A stretch of DNA of 64,000 bases from Citreicoccus inhibens (GCF_019039035.1 NZ_JAHNZT010000018.1:62001-126000), one strand, 5' to 3'; numbered from the stretch's first letter, positions 18,358 to 27,542 are shown. The notes: a model not told the origin generated them from the letters alone. Program-made: numbers and translations.

Positions 18358-19539
18358 TCACATGCCCATGGGGTCCATGCCCAGGATCAGCGAGCCGTTG
18401 TTCGTGTACAGGTTGTAGCTCTGGTTGATACCGCCCCAGCTGGCGATGGTCAGCCACCAGGTCTTCTTGAAGATCCAGAAGCCAATCCGGACATACAGCT
18501 TGAGGGTACCGGCCAGGGCGTTCAGGTTGAGCGTGGCCTTCAAGGTCCAGTCGAGGGAGTAGAAGGGCCAGAACAGCTCGGCGTAGGCCGGCAGGTTGAT
18601 GTTGATGAGGGTCAGGCTGCCCTCGACACCAAAGCCCGCGATGATGATGTCCACGCCCGCGGAGGCCGTGACGTTCGCCCAGCCACCCGGGGTGGCGGTC
18701 AGGCGGGCCACGGTGGGGCCAATCTGGCCCGTCACGGTCAGCTTCACGCCGCCGCTGACGGACGCCGCGACGCGCACGGGAACGGGGCCGACCATGAACG
18801 TCTTCGAGGCGGAGAAGAACGTGCGGCTCCAGTTGATGGGCGTGATTTCGAAGCTGTAGAAGAGGTTGCCGGACCAGATCTGCTGGCCCATGGCGTACAC
18901 CTTCGCGGTGCCGCTGTTGTTGCCGCCCTGCTGGCCGGAAATCTCAGCGCGCCCTCGGACAATCTCCTTCTGGAAGCTGAACGCGGTGGCCGTCACCTTG
19001 CCTTCGGCATAGGCCTCCACGCGCTTCTCGCCCACGCCCGTGGACGGCGTGGCCGTCATGGACGCGTCGATGACATAGCCCGCGCCGAACAGGCTGTTGC
19101 CCAGGCCCTCGTTGCGGAAATAGCTCTTGGTGAAGGGCTGGTTGCCCGTGGGCAGCGACGCGCTGTCGTTGGTGACCGTCACCGCCGGCTGGACGTTCTG
19201 CGTGTTGGCCTCGGGGATGACCCCTTGGTCAATCGAGATGTTCGGCTTGCCATCCGCCGGGTCGGTGCCCAGCGTGCCGTGGGTCAGCGAGACCTCCTGA
19301 TTGATGATGAGCTGCTGCTCGGACGCCGTGTAGTTGGGCGAGAACGGGTACGAGGACTTCCAGGGATAGTTGTTGTCCAGCTGGTAGCCAGACGGATACG
19401 TCGTCGCCGGGAACGCGCCGGTGTCCACCGTATAGACAACCGGATCGGAATACGACGGCACCTGCGCCAGCGCGACCTGAGGAACCACGACGGCACAAAC
19501 CGCCGCGGCGACGCCGGATAACAGACGCAACTTATGCAT
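18358..19539 (-). CDS. Exported beta-rich protein of unknown function
   Basis: The start at 19539 has GGAGGGGG upstream and gives 393 residues with a clear signal peptide (VVPQVALAQ). The mature protein is rich in Thr, Ser, Asn and aromatic residues with alternating hydrophobic positions (ATLNLNALAGTLKLYVRIGF, SLTLINI), which suggests extended beta structure. There are no cysteines after the signal and no lipobox. I do not recognise the family. It could be a secreted beta-sandwich or a repetitive surface protein. The upstream DNA is AT-rich. Confidence 0.7.
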   Translation of the reverse strand: MHKLRLLSGVAAAVCAVVVPQVALAQVPSYSDPVVYTVDTGAFPATTYPSGYQLDNNYPWKSSYPFSPNYTASEQQLIINQEVSLTHGTLGTDPADGKPNISIDQGVIPEANTQNVQPAVTVTNDSASLPTGNQPFTKSYFRNEGLGNSLFGAGYVIDASMTATPSTGVGEKRVEAYAEGKVTATAFSFQKEIVRGRAEISGQQGGNNSGTAKVYAMGQQIWSGNLFYSFEITPINWSRTFFSASKTFMVGPVPVRVAASVSGGVKLTVTGQIGPTVARLTATPGGWANVTASAGVDIIIAGFGVEGSLTLININLPAYAELFWPFYSLDWTLKATLNLNALAGTLKLYVRIGFWIFKKTWWLTIASWGGINQSYNLYTNNGSLILGMDPMGM

Positions 19540-19786
19540 GGGACCCCCTCCTGCTTGGTTTTGTCTCCGCTTACATTGCAAAACGCGGAAACAATGCGGG
19601 TCATACTTTCGCAACGCATGAAGTGTCAATTCGATTTCACTAAGAGTGCGTCAGTTTTATGGCGCTCCTGACAGATTTTTAAACCCTGACCGGGGCCCTC
19701 TCCTGGCATGACACCCCGCAAAAACTCGCATGAATCTTTCGAGACGCACTAGGCGTGAGGCCGGCGAGCATGCTAGCGATTGGGGC
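19540..19786. promoter_or_regulatory. AT-rich divergent promoter region
   Basis: The stretch 19556-19690 is AT-rich for this genome (for example GTCAATTCGATTTCACTAAG and CTGACAGATTTTTAAACC). It lies between two divergent exported-protein genes and should hold their promoters. Confidence 0.45.
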
Positions 19787-21754
19787 ATGCGCATGCCCTG
19801 GAAGCGTCATCACAGCCTCCTGTTGTTGCTCGCCGTGGTGCTGGGAATCGTGGGCTGGTGGGGAGCGAGCCGCGCGGACGAGGACTCCGGGACTCCGCCC
19901 GTGGCGGATGCCCGGCCCACCGCGCGGCCGCCGCGGCCCGCGGCCTCACCGGATGAGCCCGAGCCCACGCGCACGCCCGATGGCACGCGCGCGTGGGTGC
20001 CGGGCCAGCAGTTCCGTTACGCGGTGGACACCACGCAGCAGGTGACGTTCGTGGCGTCGCAGGCGGGCGCCCAGGTGCCACCGGGGATGCGCTTCCATGT
20101 GCAGGGCGAGTGGCGCGTGGGCATCACCGGAGCGCGGGACACGGGGGTCGAGGCGCGGGCGGCGCTGCTGCTGACGGACCTATCCGTGACGGTGGAGGGG
20201 CGAGACGCGCTGGAGCCGCAGATGCGCGCCGCGCTGACGACGAGCCTGGCGCTGCCCATCTTCCTGACGATGGAGCGCACGGGCGCGGTGCGGACCGTCC
20301 ACGTGGAGCCGGGGCTGGACGTGCTCGCCCAGGGCATCCTGCGCTCGCTGGTGGCCTCCACCCAGTTCGTGGTGGCGGGCGCGCCGAAAGAGAGCTGGGA
20401 GAGCGACGAGCAGGACGCGACGGGGCTCTACCGGGCCGCGTACCGCCGCCTGGGCGCGAAGCGCTTCGAGAAGTCGAAGCGGGGCTACACGCACGTGGCC
20501 ACCTCGCAGGGACTCCAAGAGGTGGACGCGAGCAAGTTGCGCCTGGATGCGCGCACCCGCGCCGTCATCGACGTGGGTGACGACGTGTGGCCCGAGCTGC
20601 TGGAGGGCGACGAGCAGCTCGGCGTGGATGCGGGCGACGGCATGCCCAAGGTGAGCCACTCGCTGCACGTGAGCCTGAAGCTGCTGGAGCGCGGGCGCGA
20701 CTCGACGCTGGTGGGCCTGTTGGACCGGGAGCGCTCGCGGTTGACCGCGGTGCCGCTCGCCAGCTTCCAGTCCGCGCCGCAGGATCCCAAGGAGCAGTAC
20801 CGCCGGCTGCTCGCGGGCAAGCGCTTCGACGACCTGGTGAAGGACCTGCGCTCGCTGCCCAAGGACGAGAAGGAGCGCGACGACGCGCGCACGCACGCGC
20901 TGGAGCAGTTGCGCGCCCTGTTCCTCCTGGAGCCCAAGGAGGCGGCCAAGGTGCCCGGCCTCTTGCATGAGGGGATGGAGCCGCTGGCGGCCAGCCCGAT
21001 GCTGGGCGCGCTGTCCGCGGCGAGCACCCCCGAGGCCCTGAGCGCGCTGTCCAAGGTGGTGGATGACGCCGCCGTGGGCGTGCCGGTGCGCACGGACGCG
21101 GTGGCCGCGCTCGGCATGGCGGAGACGCCGTCCACCGAGGGCATCCAGGCGTTGAGGGACCTGGGCAACGACACGCACCCGGAGCTGCGCGACACGGCGG
21201 CGCTGGCGCTGGGCAACTCCGCCTTCCAGCTGCGCGACGACGACGCGAGTGGCGCGGACGCACTGTCCCGCGAGCTGGGCACGCGCTACCGCGCGGCGAA
21301 GTCCCCCGAGGACCAGGCGCTCCTCCTGCGCGCGCTGGGCAACACGCGTGACCCGGGGGCGCTGACCACCCTCCGGGAGGCGCTGGCTTCGCCCTCCGTC
21401 CCCGTGCGACAGGCGGCGGTGGAAGCGCTGCGGCTGGTGCCCGAGGCGGAGGCGGACCGCCTGCTCGCCTCGCGCATGCTGGAGGACCCTTCGCCGGACG
21501 TGCGCAAGAGCGCCGTGTTCGCCGCGAGCTTCCGCGCCCTGCCCCCCTTGCTGCCCACCCTGGGGACGGTGCTCCAGCGAGACACCGCGGACGCGGTGCG
21601 GGCCGCGGTCGTCGGCCTCCTGGGCGCGAACCTGGGCGCGCTGCCCCAGGCGCTCCCCCTGCTGACCTGGACGAGCCAGCACGACACCAACCCCAACATC
21701 CGCCAGTCCGCGCTCGGCTTCCTGGGGGCGCTGGCGAGCGCGCAGCATCCCTGA
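19787..21754 (+). CDS. Membrane-anchored HEAT-repeat protein
   Basis: The chosen start gives 655 residues beginning MRMPWKRHHSLLLLLAVVLG, a signal anchor or uncleaved signal; an ATG 57 bases upstream is possible. A beta-rich N-terminal half (WVPGQQFRYAVDTTQQVTF and LTDLSVTVEG) recalls large lipid-transfer/vitellogenin-type beta domains, but this is tentative. Residues about 380-650 are HEAT-like helical repeats with regular LRDTAALALGN, VRQAAVEALRLV and VRKSAVFAASF units. It is probably a periplasmic scaffold. Function unknown. Confidence 0.7.
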   Translation: MRMPWKRHHSLLLLLAVVLGIVGWWGASRADEDSGTPPVADARPTARPPRPAASPDEPEPTRTPDGTRAWVPGQQFRYAVDTTQQVTFVASQAGAQVPPGMRFHVQGEWRVGITGARDTGVEARAALLLTDLSVTVEGRDALEPQMRAALTTSLALPIFLTMERTGAVRTVHVEPGLDVLAQGILRSLVASTQFVVAGAPKESWESDEQDATGLYRAAYRRLGAKRFEKSKRGYTHVATSQGLQEVDASKLRLDARTRAVIDVGDDVWPELLEGDEQLGVDAGDGMPKVSHSLHVSLKLLERGRDSTLVGLLDRERSRLTAVPLASFQSAPQDPKEQYRRLLAGKRFDDLVKDLRSLPKDEKERDDARTHALEQLRALFLLEPKEAAKVPGLLHEGMEPLAASPMLGALSAASTPEALSALSKVVDDAAVGVPVRTDAVAALGMAETPSTEGIQALRDLGNDTHPELRDTAALALGNSAFQLRDDDASGADALSRELGTRYRAAKSPEDQALLLRALGNTRDPGALTTLREALASPSVPVRQAAVEALRLVPEAEADRLLASRMLEDPSPDVRKSAVFAASFRALPPLLPTLGTVLQRDTADAVRAAVVGLLGANLGALPQALPLLTWTSQHDTNPNIRQSALGFLGALASAQHP

Positions 21755-21803
21755 CGTTCCTGTCACGAGCGGGCGCGAGGCGGCTGCGTTAGAAGGGAGC
21801 CCC

Positions 21804-23039
21804 GTGTCCGCTCCTTCCTCGCCGCGCTTCGCCTCGTTCCGGGCCTTCTCGCACCGCGACTACGCGGCCATCTGGACGGGCACCCTGGTGTCCAACATCG
21901 GCACGTGGATGGAGTCCATCGCGCTGGGCGTCCACGTCACCCAGGTGACGGGCGAGGCGGCCTGGACGGGCGCGGTCGCGTCGCTGACGTACCTGCCGTC
22001 CCTCGTGTTGTCCCCGCTGGGCGGCGTGCTGGCGGACCGGTTCGACCGGCGCGCGTTCCTCTCCGTGTGCGTGGGTGCGCAGGCGTTGCTCGCGGCGTTG
22101 CTCGCGGCGCTGGCCTACACGGACCACCTCACCGTGCCGGCCATCGCCATCGTGTCGCTGCTCAATGGCAGCCTCAACAGCATCTTCGTCCCGGCGGCCA
22201 CGGGCCTCATCGCCGCGGTCGTCCCCGCCGAGGACCTGCACAGCGCGCTGAGCCTGGACTCGGCGCAGTTCAACCTGGGCCGCATCGTGGGGCCCGCGCT
22301 GGCGGCGCTGGTGCTGGCCGCGGGCGGCATCACCTGGGCGCTGCTCATCAACGCGCTGTCCTTTGGCGCGGTGCTGCTGGCCATGACGCGCGTGCGCGGC
22401 GGCGCGCTCCCCGCGGCCACGCGCCGCGAGCCCCTGTGGCGAGGCCTGGCGGACGGCGCGCGACTGGCCTGGGAGGACCCGGGCATCTTCCTCGCGCTGC
22501 TCGCGGTGCTGGGGGTGGGCCTGCTCATCACCCCGTTCATCGGGCTGGTGCCCGTCTTCGCGCTGCGCGTGCTGAACCTGGGCAGCTCGGCCACCGCGAT
22601 GCTGGTGACGGCGCAGGGCACGGGCGCGGTCATCGCGGCCTTCCTCGCCAGCGCGGCGGCGAGACGCATCGGACAGCGCAGGCTCCTGGAGGGCGCGCTC
22701 GTGGTGCTGGGGCCGGCGACCGCGCTCTACTGGCTGTCCCCCACCCTGCCCATGGCGACCGCGGCCCTGTTCGTCCTGGGCGCGGTGTACCTGTTGACGT
22801 TCAGCGGCTTGAAGACGGTGTGTCAGGCGCGCGCGCCGCTCGCGCTCCAGGCGCGCATCAGCAGCCTGTTCACCGTGTTCATCAACCTGGGCTACACGGT
22901 GGGCGTCGCGGGGCAGGCGGAGCTGGCGGACCGGCTGGGCGTGCGCCTCGTCACCGCCACCGCGGCGCTCGGCTTCTTCGTCCTGGTGCTGACCACGCGC
23001 GCGCTCAGCCCCCGGGGCCTGGCGTCCCTGGGCACCTGA
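21804..23039 (+). CDS. MFS transporter (EntS/MFS_3-like)
   Basis: A 411-residue protein with about 12 hydrophobic segments and a GTG start preceded by AAGGGAG. The N-terminal FSHRDYAAIWTGTLVSNIGTWMESIALGVHV segment and the VLADRFDRR loop are typical of the MFS_3/EntS drug and siderophore exporter group. It probably exports a small molecule across the inner membrane. Its stop lies 3 bases from the stop of the leftward AmCP operon. It may serve the biosynthetic cluster, though the cluster also has an EmrAB-type pair. Confidence 0.85.
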   Translation: MSAPSSPRFASFRAFSHRDYAAIWTGTLVSNIGTWMESIALGVHVTQVTGEAAWTGAVASLTYLPSLVLSPLGGVLADRFDRRAFLSVCVGAQALLAALLAALAYTDHLTVPAIAIVSLLNGSLNSIFVPAATGLIAAVVPAEDLHSALSLDSAQFNLGRIVGPALAALVLAAGGITWALLINALSFGAVLLAMTRVRGGALPAATRREPLWRGLADGARLAWEDPGIFLALLAVLGVGLLITPFIGLVPVFALRVLNLGSSATAMLVTAQGTGAVIAAFLASAAARRIGQRRLLEGALVVLGPATALYWLSPTLPMATAALFVLGAVYLLTFSGLKTVCQARAPLALQARISSLFTVFINLGYTVGVAGQAELADRLGVRLVTATAALGFFVLVLTTRALSPRGLASLGT

Positions 23040-23042
23040 GCC

Positions 23043-24122
23043 TCACGTGGGGGACGGTGTCCCCTTCGGGGGCAGCAGGGCCAGCACGCGCGTCAGCACC
23101 GCCACGCCCTCCTCGTACTCGGGCACGGTGATGTGCTCGTGAGGCGTGTGGTCCAGCGAGGAGTCCCCAGGGCCGTACGCCACGATGGGGACGTTCCACG
23201 CGGACGCCACGGTGTTCCAGTCCGAGGTGCCGGTCTTCAACCGCAGCGTGGGCCGCGCGTTCCGCTCGCGGATGGCCTGCTTGAAGGCGCGTGACAGCGC
23301 ATCGTGGCCCGCCGTGGAGACCGCGGCCTTGCGCGACACCGTCCGCACGGTGACCGAGGGCACCTCGCTCAACAGCGCGAGGAGTTGCTCCACGTCGGTG
23401 GAAGGCCCCGTGCGGATGCTGACCGCGGCGGTGGCCCACTCCTCCTCGTCCGTGGCCCCGGTGTGGAAGGCGTTGAGCGAGGGGAGGTGCTGCTCGAACA
23501 AGGACGTGCGCTCGCGGTTCCACGCGTCGCACGCGCGCCTGAGCAGATTCCAGGCCTCCACCACGTGCTCGGCGGACGCGCGGTAGTCCCGACTGGCCGT
23601 GTGCCGCCGCGCCGCGCGGTGCTCCAGGTCCAAGCGCAACAGGCCCTTGTAGCCAATCGTCACCGCATGCGCGCCGCTCGGCTCGCCGTTGATGACGTAA
23701 TCAGGTGCGTAGCGCTCCTTCACGTGGAAGGCGCCCCGGGTGATGGCCACCTCTTCCTCCACGCAGCCCAGGAGCAGGAACCTCTTCCCGGCGCGCTCGG
23801 ACGCCGTCAGCGACTCCACCGCCTCGACGAACGCGGCGATGGCGCCCTTCGCGTCCACCGCGCCCCGGCCATAGAGCGTGTCACCGTCCATGCGGACGGG
23901 CACCTCGCCGGGAACGGTGTCGATGTGGCCCAGGAGCGCGATGACGGTGTCCCCCTCCCCGTGGCTCGCGATGGCGTTGCCCACCTCGTCGGTGTGCGCG
24001 CGCCAGCCCTGGCGGCCCAGCCGCTCGACGAGGGCGCGCGAGAAGGCCTGCTCGTGATGGCTCGGGCTGTAGTGCTCGACCATCCACCGCAACAACGCGA
24101 TGCTCGGCTCACGCGCCTGCAT
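23043..24122 (-). CDS. lysK: LysK-type deacylase (M20 family), releases the product from LysW
   Basis: A 359-residue M20-family metallohydrolase of the LysK/ArgE group. Metal-site motifs can be read as GHIDTVPG (His), GRGAVDAKG (Asp), GCVEEE (catalytic and metal Glu), INGEPSG (Glu) and a late LDHTPHEH (His). In AmCP pathways LysK cuts the amide between the finished amino acid and the C-terminal Glu of LysW. It is the last gene of the ten-gene operon and overlaps the kinase gene by 14 bases. A longer upstream frame lies inside the kinase gene and is rejected. ArgE-like activity on a free N-acyl amino acid is the alternative. Confidence 0.88.
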   Translation of the reverse strand: MQAREPSIALLRWMVEHYSPSHHEQAFSRALVERLGRQGWRAHTDEVGNAIASHGEGDTVIALLGHIDTVPGEVPVRMDGDTLYGRGAVDAKGAIAAFVEAVESLTASERAGKRFLLLGCVEEEVAITRGAFHVKERYAPDYVINGEPSGAHAVTIGYKGLLRLDLEHRAARRHTASRDYRASAEHVVEAWNLLRRACDAWNRERTSLFEQHLPSLNAFHTGATDEEEWATAAVSIRTGPSTDVEQLLALLSEVPSVTVRTVSRKAAVSTAGHDALSRAFKQAIRERNARPTLRLKTGTSDWNTVASAWNVPIVAYGPGDSSLDHTPHEHITVPEYEEGVAVLTRVLALLPPKGTPSPT

Positions 24123-24975
24123 CCGCCACCGCCCTTCCCGGCTGGGTGAACCGCGTGCCCCCCAGTCCCTCCAGCGCGCAGAACACGGGCCGCGCCGCGC
24201 GAGCGGCGCTGACATGCACCACGGGCACCCCGCCCTCCAGCGCTCGCGCCGCGGCCTCCAACTTGTAGCGCATCCGCCCACGCGCCAGCCGCATGCTGCC
24301 GCGCGCATCGTCGCTCTCGCGCACCAGCGAGGAGGGCTCCGCGGGGTCCGCCAGGAGCCCGGGCACGTTGGACAGCATCACCAGCGCCCGCGCGCCCAGC
24401 CTCACCGCGAGCGCGGCGGCCACCTGATCCGCGTCCACGTTCACCAGCACATGGTCCGCAGTGACCGCCGGGGGACAGATGACGGGCACCTGCCCCACGG
24501 ACGCGAGCGCGTCGAGCAACGCGACGTTGATGTCGGTCACCTCCCCGGCCAGATGCTCCCGGTCGATGCGCACGCGCCCCTCCTCTTGGAGCTTCAGCGG
24601 AGCGCGCCGATTCGCGGTCAGCACCCGGCCGTCCGCGCCACACAACCCCACCGCGGATACGCCCCGAGCGAGCAGCGCGAGGACCACGGCCTTGTTCACC
24701 TCGCCCACCCACGCCATGGTGAGCGCGCGCAGGGTGGGCGCGTCGGTGAGGCGCACCACGTTGCCGCTCACCGTCGTCGCCTCGCGGCGCGCGAGCCCCA
24801 GCGAGGACAAGAGCCGCTCGCCCGCGTCCGAGCCCCCGTTGACGACGACCACGCGCTCGCCTCGCCGGGTCAGCTCGGCGATGTCCTCGCAGGCGCCGTC
24901 CAGGTCCACGCCCGCGGCCCCGCCAATCTTCACCACCACGGGAGGACCCGCGTGGCCAACGGACGTGGCGCTCAT
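24109..24975 (-). CDS. lysZ: LysZ-type kinase (LysW-gamma-glutamyl/aminoadipate kinase)
   Basis: A 288-residue amino-acid kinase family protein. KIGGAAG at residues 16-22 fits the phosphate-binding region, with NGGSDAGE, GLCGADGR, NVDADQVAAALA and LSNVPGLL downstream, as in N-acetylglutamate kinase and LysZ. In AmCP pathways it phosphorylates the side-chain carboxylate of the amino acid held on LysW. It overlaps lysK downstream, and its start overlaps the SDR stop by 4 bases (ATGA). Primary-metabolism ArgB is the alternative, but the operon partners favour LysZ. Confidence 0.9.
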   Translation of the reverse strand: MSATSVGHAGPPVVVKIGGAAGVDLDGACEDIAELTRRGERVVVVNGGSDAGERLLSSLGLARREATTVSGNVVRLTDAPTLRALTMAWVGEVNKAVVLALLARGVSAVGLCGADGRVLTANRRAPLKLQEEGRVRIDREHLAGEVTDINVALLDALASVGQVPVICPPAVTADHVLVNVDADQVAAALAVRLGARALVMLSNVPGLLADPAEPSSLVRESDDARGSMRLARGRMRYKLEAAARALEGGVPVVHVSAARAARPVFCALEGLGGTRFTQPGRAVADAGA

Positions 24976-25745
24976 CCCATCACGCTCGCGCCACCATCCA
25001 CGAGTTGCACCGTGCCCGTGATGAAGGACGCGCGCTCGCTGGCGAGGAACACGGCCGCGGCGGCGAACTCGTCCGCGCGCCCCACGCGCTTCATGGGGAT
25101 GTGCGCGGCCATGGCGCGCAGCCCCGCGTCCAGGTCGCCCGAGGCGCCCGCGGTGCGCTCCACCGGCGGCGTGCGCGTGTAGCCGGGCGCCAGCACGTTG
25201 ACGGTGATGCCCGAGTCGCCCAGCTCCTGCACCAGCGCCTGGGCGAACGCGACGATGCCCGAGCGCGCGAAGCCGGACAGCGCGAACCGGGCCACCGGGC
25301 GCACCACCGTCTCGGAGGTGATGAAGAGCAAGCGCCCCCAGCCCGCCCGCTTCATGTACGGCAGCGCCGCGAGCGCCAACCCGATGGGCGGCAGGAGCAC
25401 CGCGTTCGTCGCGTCGCGGTAGTCGTCCACGTCGAAGCCCGTGGCGGGTCCCGGCGGGGGTCCCCCGCTGTTCGTCACCACGATGTGCGGGCCGCCCAGC
25501 TTGCCGGACACCAGCTCCACCCAGCGGCGCATGGCCGCCCCGTCCCGGACATCCATGGGAGAGGCGAGCACCCGACCTCGGCCCACCGCGGTGAGCATGC
25601 GCTCCGCGCGCGCGAGGCGCTCGGGGTCACGCGCCGCGATGGCCACGTGCGCGCCTTCCTTCACCAGCTCTTCGGCCACCGCGAGCCCCAGACCGCTGGA
25701 GCCTCCGGCGACGAGCGCGACCTTATTGGCGAGTCCCAGTTCCAA
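24972..25745 (-). CDS. Short-chain dehydrogenase/reductase with degenerate active site
   Basis: A 257-residue classical-length SDR. The cofactor motif AGGSSGLG (residues 13-20), the N-terminal fold and ITVNVLAPGYTRT are intact. A Ser is present at 144 (ITSET). The usual YxxxK is missing: at the expected spacing the sequence reads Ser157-GFA-Arg161. Such variants form a known subgroup of FabG-like SDRs with unusual chemistry. In this operon it could reduce the ketone left by the transketolase, or it may no longer be a standard reductase. It overlaps the sulfotransferase gene by 23 bases. Confidence 0.85.
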   Translation of the reverse strand: MELGLANKVALVAGGSSGLGLAVAEELVKEGAHVAIAARDPERLARAERMLTAVGRGRVLASPMDVRDGAAMRRWVELVSGKLGGPHIVVTNSGGPPPGPATGFDVDDYRDATNAVLLPPIGLALAALPYMKRAGWGRLLFITSETVVRPVARFALSGFARSGIVAFAQALVQELGDSGITVNVLAPGYTRTPPVERTAGASGDLDAGLRAMAAHIPMKRVGRADEFAAAAVFLASERASFITGTVQLVDGGASVMG

Positions 25746-26670
25746 GCACGTCCCTCCTGGAGTCGGCGACGGGGGCGGCGCCGGAGAAGTAGCCGTAGCG
25801 CGCCATCAGCGGCCAGGCCATGGCCAGCGTGGTGGCGCGGGCCGAGGCGGACAGCTCGCCCCGCCATGCATCGTCTTCGCCGCGCAGCAACGTGGGGCCG
25901 CTGCGGAAGCGGTCCGGATTGCCGGTGACGGTGTGATTCGTTCCCAGCACCACCGTGCGCCCATCCACCGGATTGCGCGCGCGGTCCACGCCCATCCGGT
26001 CGAGCAGCGTGTCCACCGTCGCGCCCGGCGCCGCGATGAAGTCCTCGTAGCGAAGGAAGACGGACGCGCTCGGGTGGCGGCGCGTCACCTCCTCCGACGC
26101 GACGTTGAAGCCCACCCAGTACGCGGTGCTGCGGGCCGCGGACATGGGGACGACGTACTGCTTCGTCTTCGTCCACGAGTGCGTCACCGCGCGCGGGTCG
26201 CGCACCAGGTGCAGGTACAGCGGGCGAATGCCTTCCACGTGCGGGAGCAGCGCCGCCTCGGAGGGGAACTTGCCGCTGTCCACCAGCACCGTGCTGCCCG
26301 TCGCGTCCGCGATGGTGCGGTAGGTCCGCGCGAGGAAGGCCGCGTGCTCGCGCAGTGGCGTGGACTCGCCCGCCTCGTCCAGGACGCGCCACGTGTGTCG
26401 GGTGCGCACGGCGGCCTGCTGCCGCTTCACCACGTCCGCCGCGCGCGCGGGCCCCTCGAGGACGGCCTTCCAGATGGCGCAGTCCACCAACTGCGTGCCG
26501 CAGCCGCACAAGGTGTTGGAGCCGTGGCCGTACGCGTTCTTCCAGAGGAAGCTCAGCTCGCCCACGTGGAAGGCGCCCGGCAGCTCATTGAGCACGTTGC
26601 CGAGGATGGTGCTGCCGCTGCGGCACCAGCCGGTGATGTAGAGGACCGTGAGCACGGGCGCGTCCGCCAT
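25723..26670 (-). CDS. PAPS-dependent sulfotransferase
   Basis: A 315-residue protein (ATG start at 26670; a GTG two codons earlier overlaps the shell-protein stop). The 5-prime phosphosulfate-binding loop is GWCRSGST near the N-terminus. The 3-prime phosphate motif LHLVRDPRAVTHSW lies mid-protein. It also has the CGCG...C cluster seen in related bacterial sulfotransferases. It should transfer sulfate from PAPS to a hydroxyl. In azinomycin/vazabitide-type pathways sulfation of an AmCP-bound hydroxyl makes a leaving group for ring closure, a plausible role here (inference). Confidence 0.85.
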   Translation of the reverse strand: MADAPVLTVLYITGWCRSGSTILGNVLNELPGAFHVGELSFLWKNAYGHGSNTLCGCGTQLVDCAIWKAVLEGPARAADVVKRQQAAVRTRHTWRVLDEAGESTPLREHAAFLARTYRTIADATGSTVLVDSGKFPSEAALLPHVEGIRPLYLHLVRDPRAVTHSWTKTKQYVVPMSAARSTAYWVGFNVASEEVTRRHPSASVFLRYEDFIAAPGATVDTLLDRMGVDRARNPVDGRTVVLGTNHTVTGNPDRFRSGPTLLRGEDDAWRGELSASARATTLAMAWPLMARYGYFSGAAPVADSRRDVLGTGTRQ

Positions 26671-26672
26671 CG

Positions 26673-27530
26673 TCACACCAACGCGGTGACGAAGAAGTGG
26701 GTGGGCAGGTGCACCGTGAGGGCCGTGTAGACCTCGCCGTACGCGGCCAGCCCCTCGCGCGGGAAGATGCCCGGCGGCGGCTGCGCGAAGCGGATGACCG
26801 AGCGGCCGCTGTCGAACAACGTGGCTGCGGCGGTGAAGTCCCCCACGATGACGGTGCCCGGGCTCACCATGCGCGTGCGGCAGATGCGAACCCCCATGCT
26901 GGCCAGGTCACCCAGGAGCCCGTTCTGGCCCACGAGGTGCGCGTAGAAGTCGAGCGAGTTGATGATGATGCCGTCCGCGGAGCCGCCCATCTGCTCCACC
27001 TCGGCGCACGCCGCCAGGAGCGAGGCCACGGGCGTCTTGCGCGGCGGCAGGCGGCGGATGCCCGGCGTCTCCAGCAGGCCCCGCACGCGCTCGCCGCCCT
27101 TGCCGATGCACAGCGCCTGGTTCTCCGCGGTGTTGAGACGCACGAGCAGGCGGAAGTCGATGAACTGCGCCAGCGCCTCGCGGTCCTCCAACAGCGGCCG
27201 AGGCACCTGGATCCACGCGGTGGTGGGCTTCAGGGCCATCTGGTCCTGATGGAACTCGAAGGCCGCCTCGGGACGCAGCTCCACGTCCTCCACCTTCACG
27301 GTGGGCGCGGTGCGCGGGTGCGTCTCGTACCAATAGGGCACGGGGTCCTTCTCCGCGCGCGCCACCTTGAACATGCCGCGCACCGCGATGCGCGGGCGGC
27401 GTTTGAAGCCGGGGAAGGCGTCGGTGATGGTCGTGTTGAACGAGACGGACGCCTGCGCGCCTTGCTGGTGGCACGCCTCCGCGAAGGCCCTGCCGGGAGA
27501 CACGTCCGCCGTCGTGACAAGCGAGCTCAT
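26673..27530 (-). CDS. Encapsulin-like protein with HK97 capsid fold in a biosynthetic operon
   Basis: A 285-residue protein with the hallmarks of an HK97-type major capsid protein. The long-helix segment is FIDFRLLVRLNTAENQALC (123-141), followed by GLLETPGI (151-158). An A-domain segment has ADGIIINSLDFYAHL (185-199), VRICRTRMVSPGTVIVGDF (214-232) and AATLFDSG (235-242). It is preceded by AAAGGA. No portal, terminase, prohead protease or tail gene lies nearby, so it is not a prophage capsid. I recall natural-product or family 3 encapsulins found beside AmCP, SDR and sulfotransferase genes; this gene fits that description. It may form a shell around, or a scaffold for, the pathway enzymes (inference). 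Confidence 0.82.
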   Translation of the reverse strand: MSSLVTTADVSPGRAFAEACHQQGAQASVSFNTTITDAFPGFKRRPRIAVRGMFKVARAEKDPVPYWYETHPRTAPTVKVEDVELRPEAAFEFHQDQMALKPTTAWIQVPRPLLEDREALAQFIDFRLLVRLNTAENQALCIGKGGERVRGLLETPGIRRLPPRKTPVASLLAACAEVEQMGGSADGIIINSLDFYAHLVGQNGLLGDLASMGVRICRTRMVSPGTVIVGDFTAAATLFDSGRSVIRFAQPPPGIFPREGLAAYGEVYTALTVHLPTHFFVTALV

Positions 27531-27542
27531 GGGATTCCTTTC

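Noticed and set aside
26673-27530. Prophage remnant because of the capsid-like protein
   Set aside because: No terminase, portal, tail, integrase or attachment repeats are present, and the gene is tightly packed inside a biosynthetic operon.
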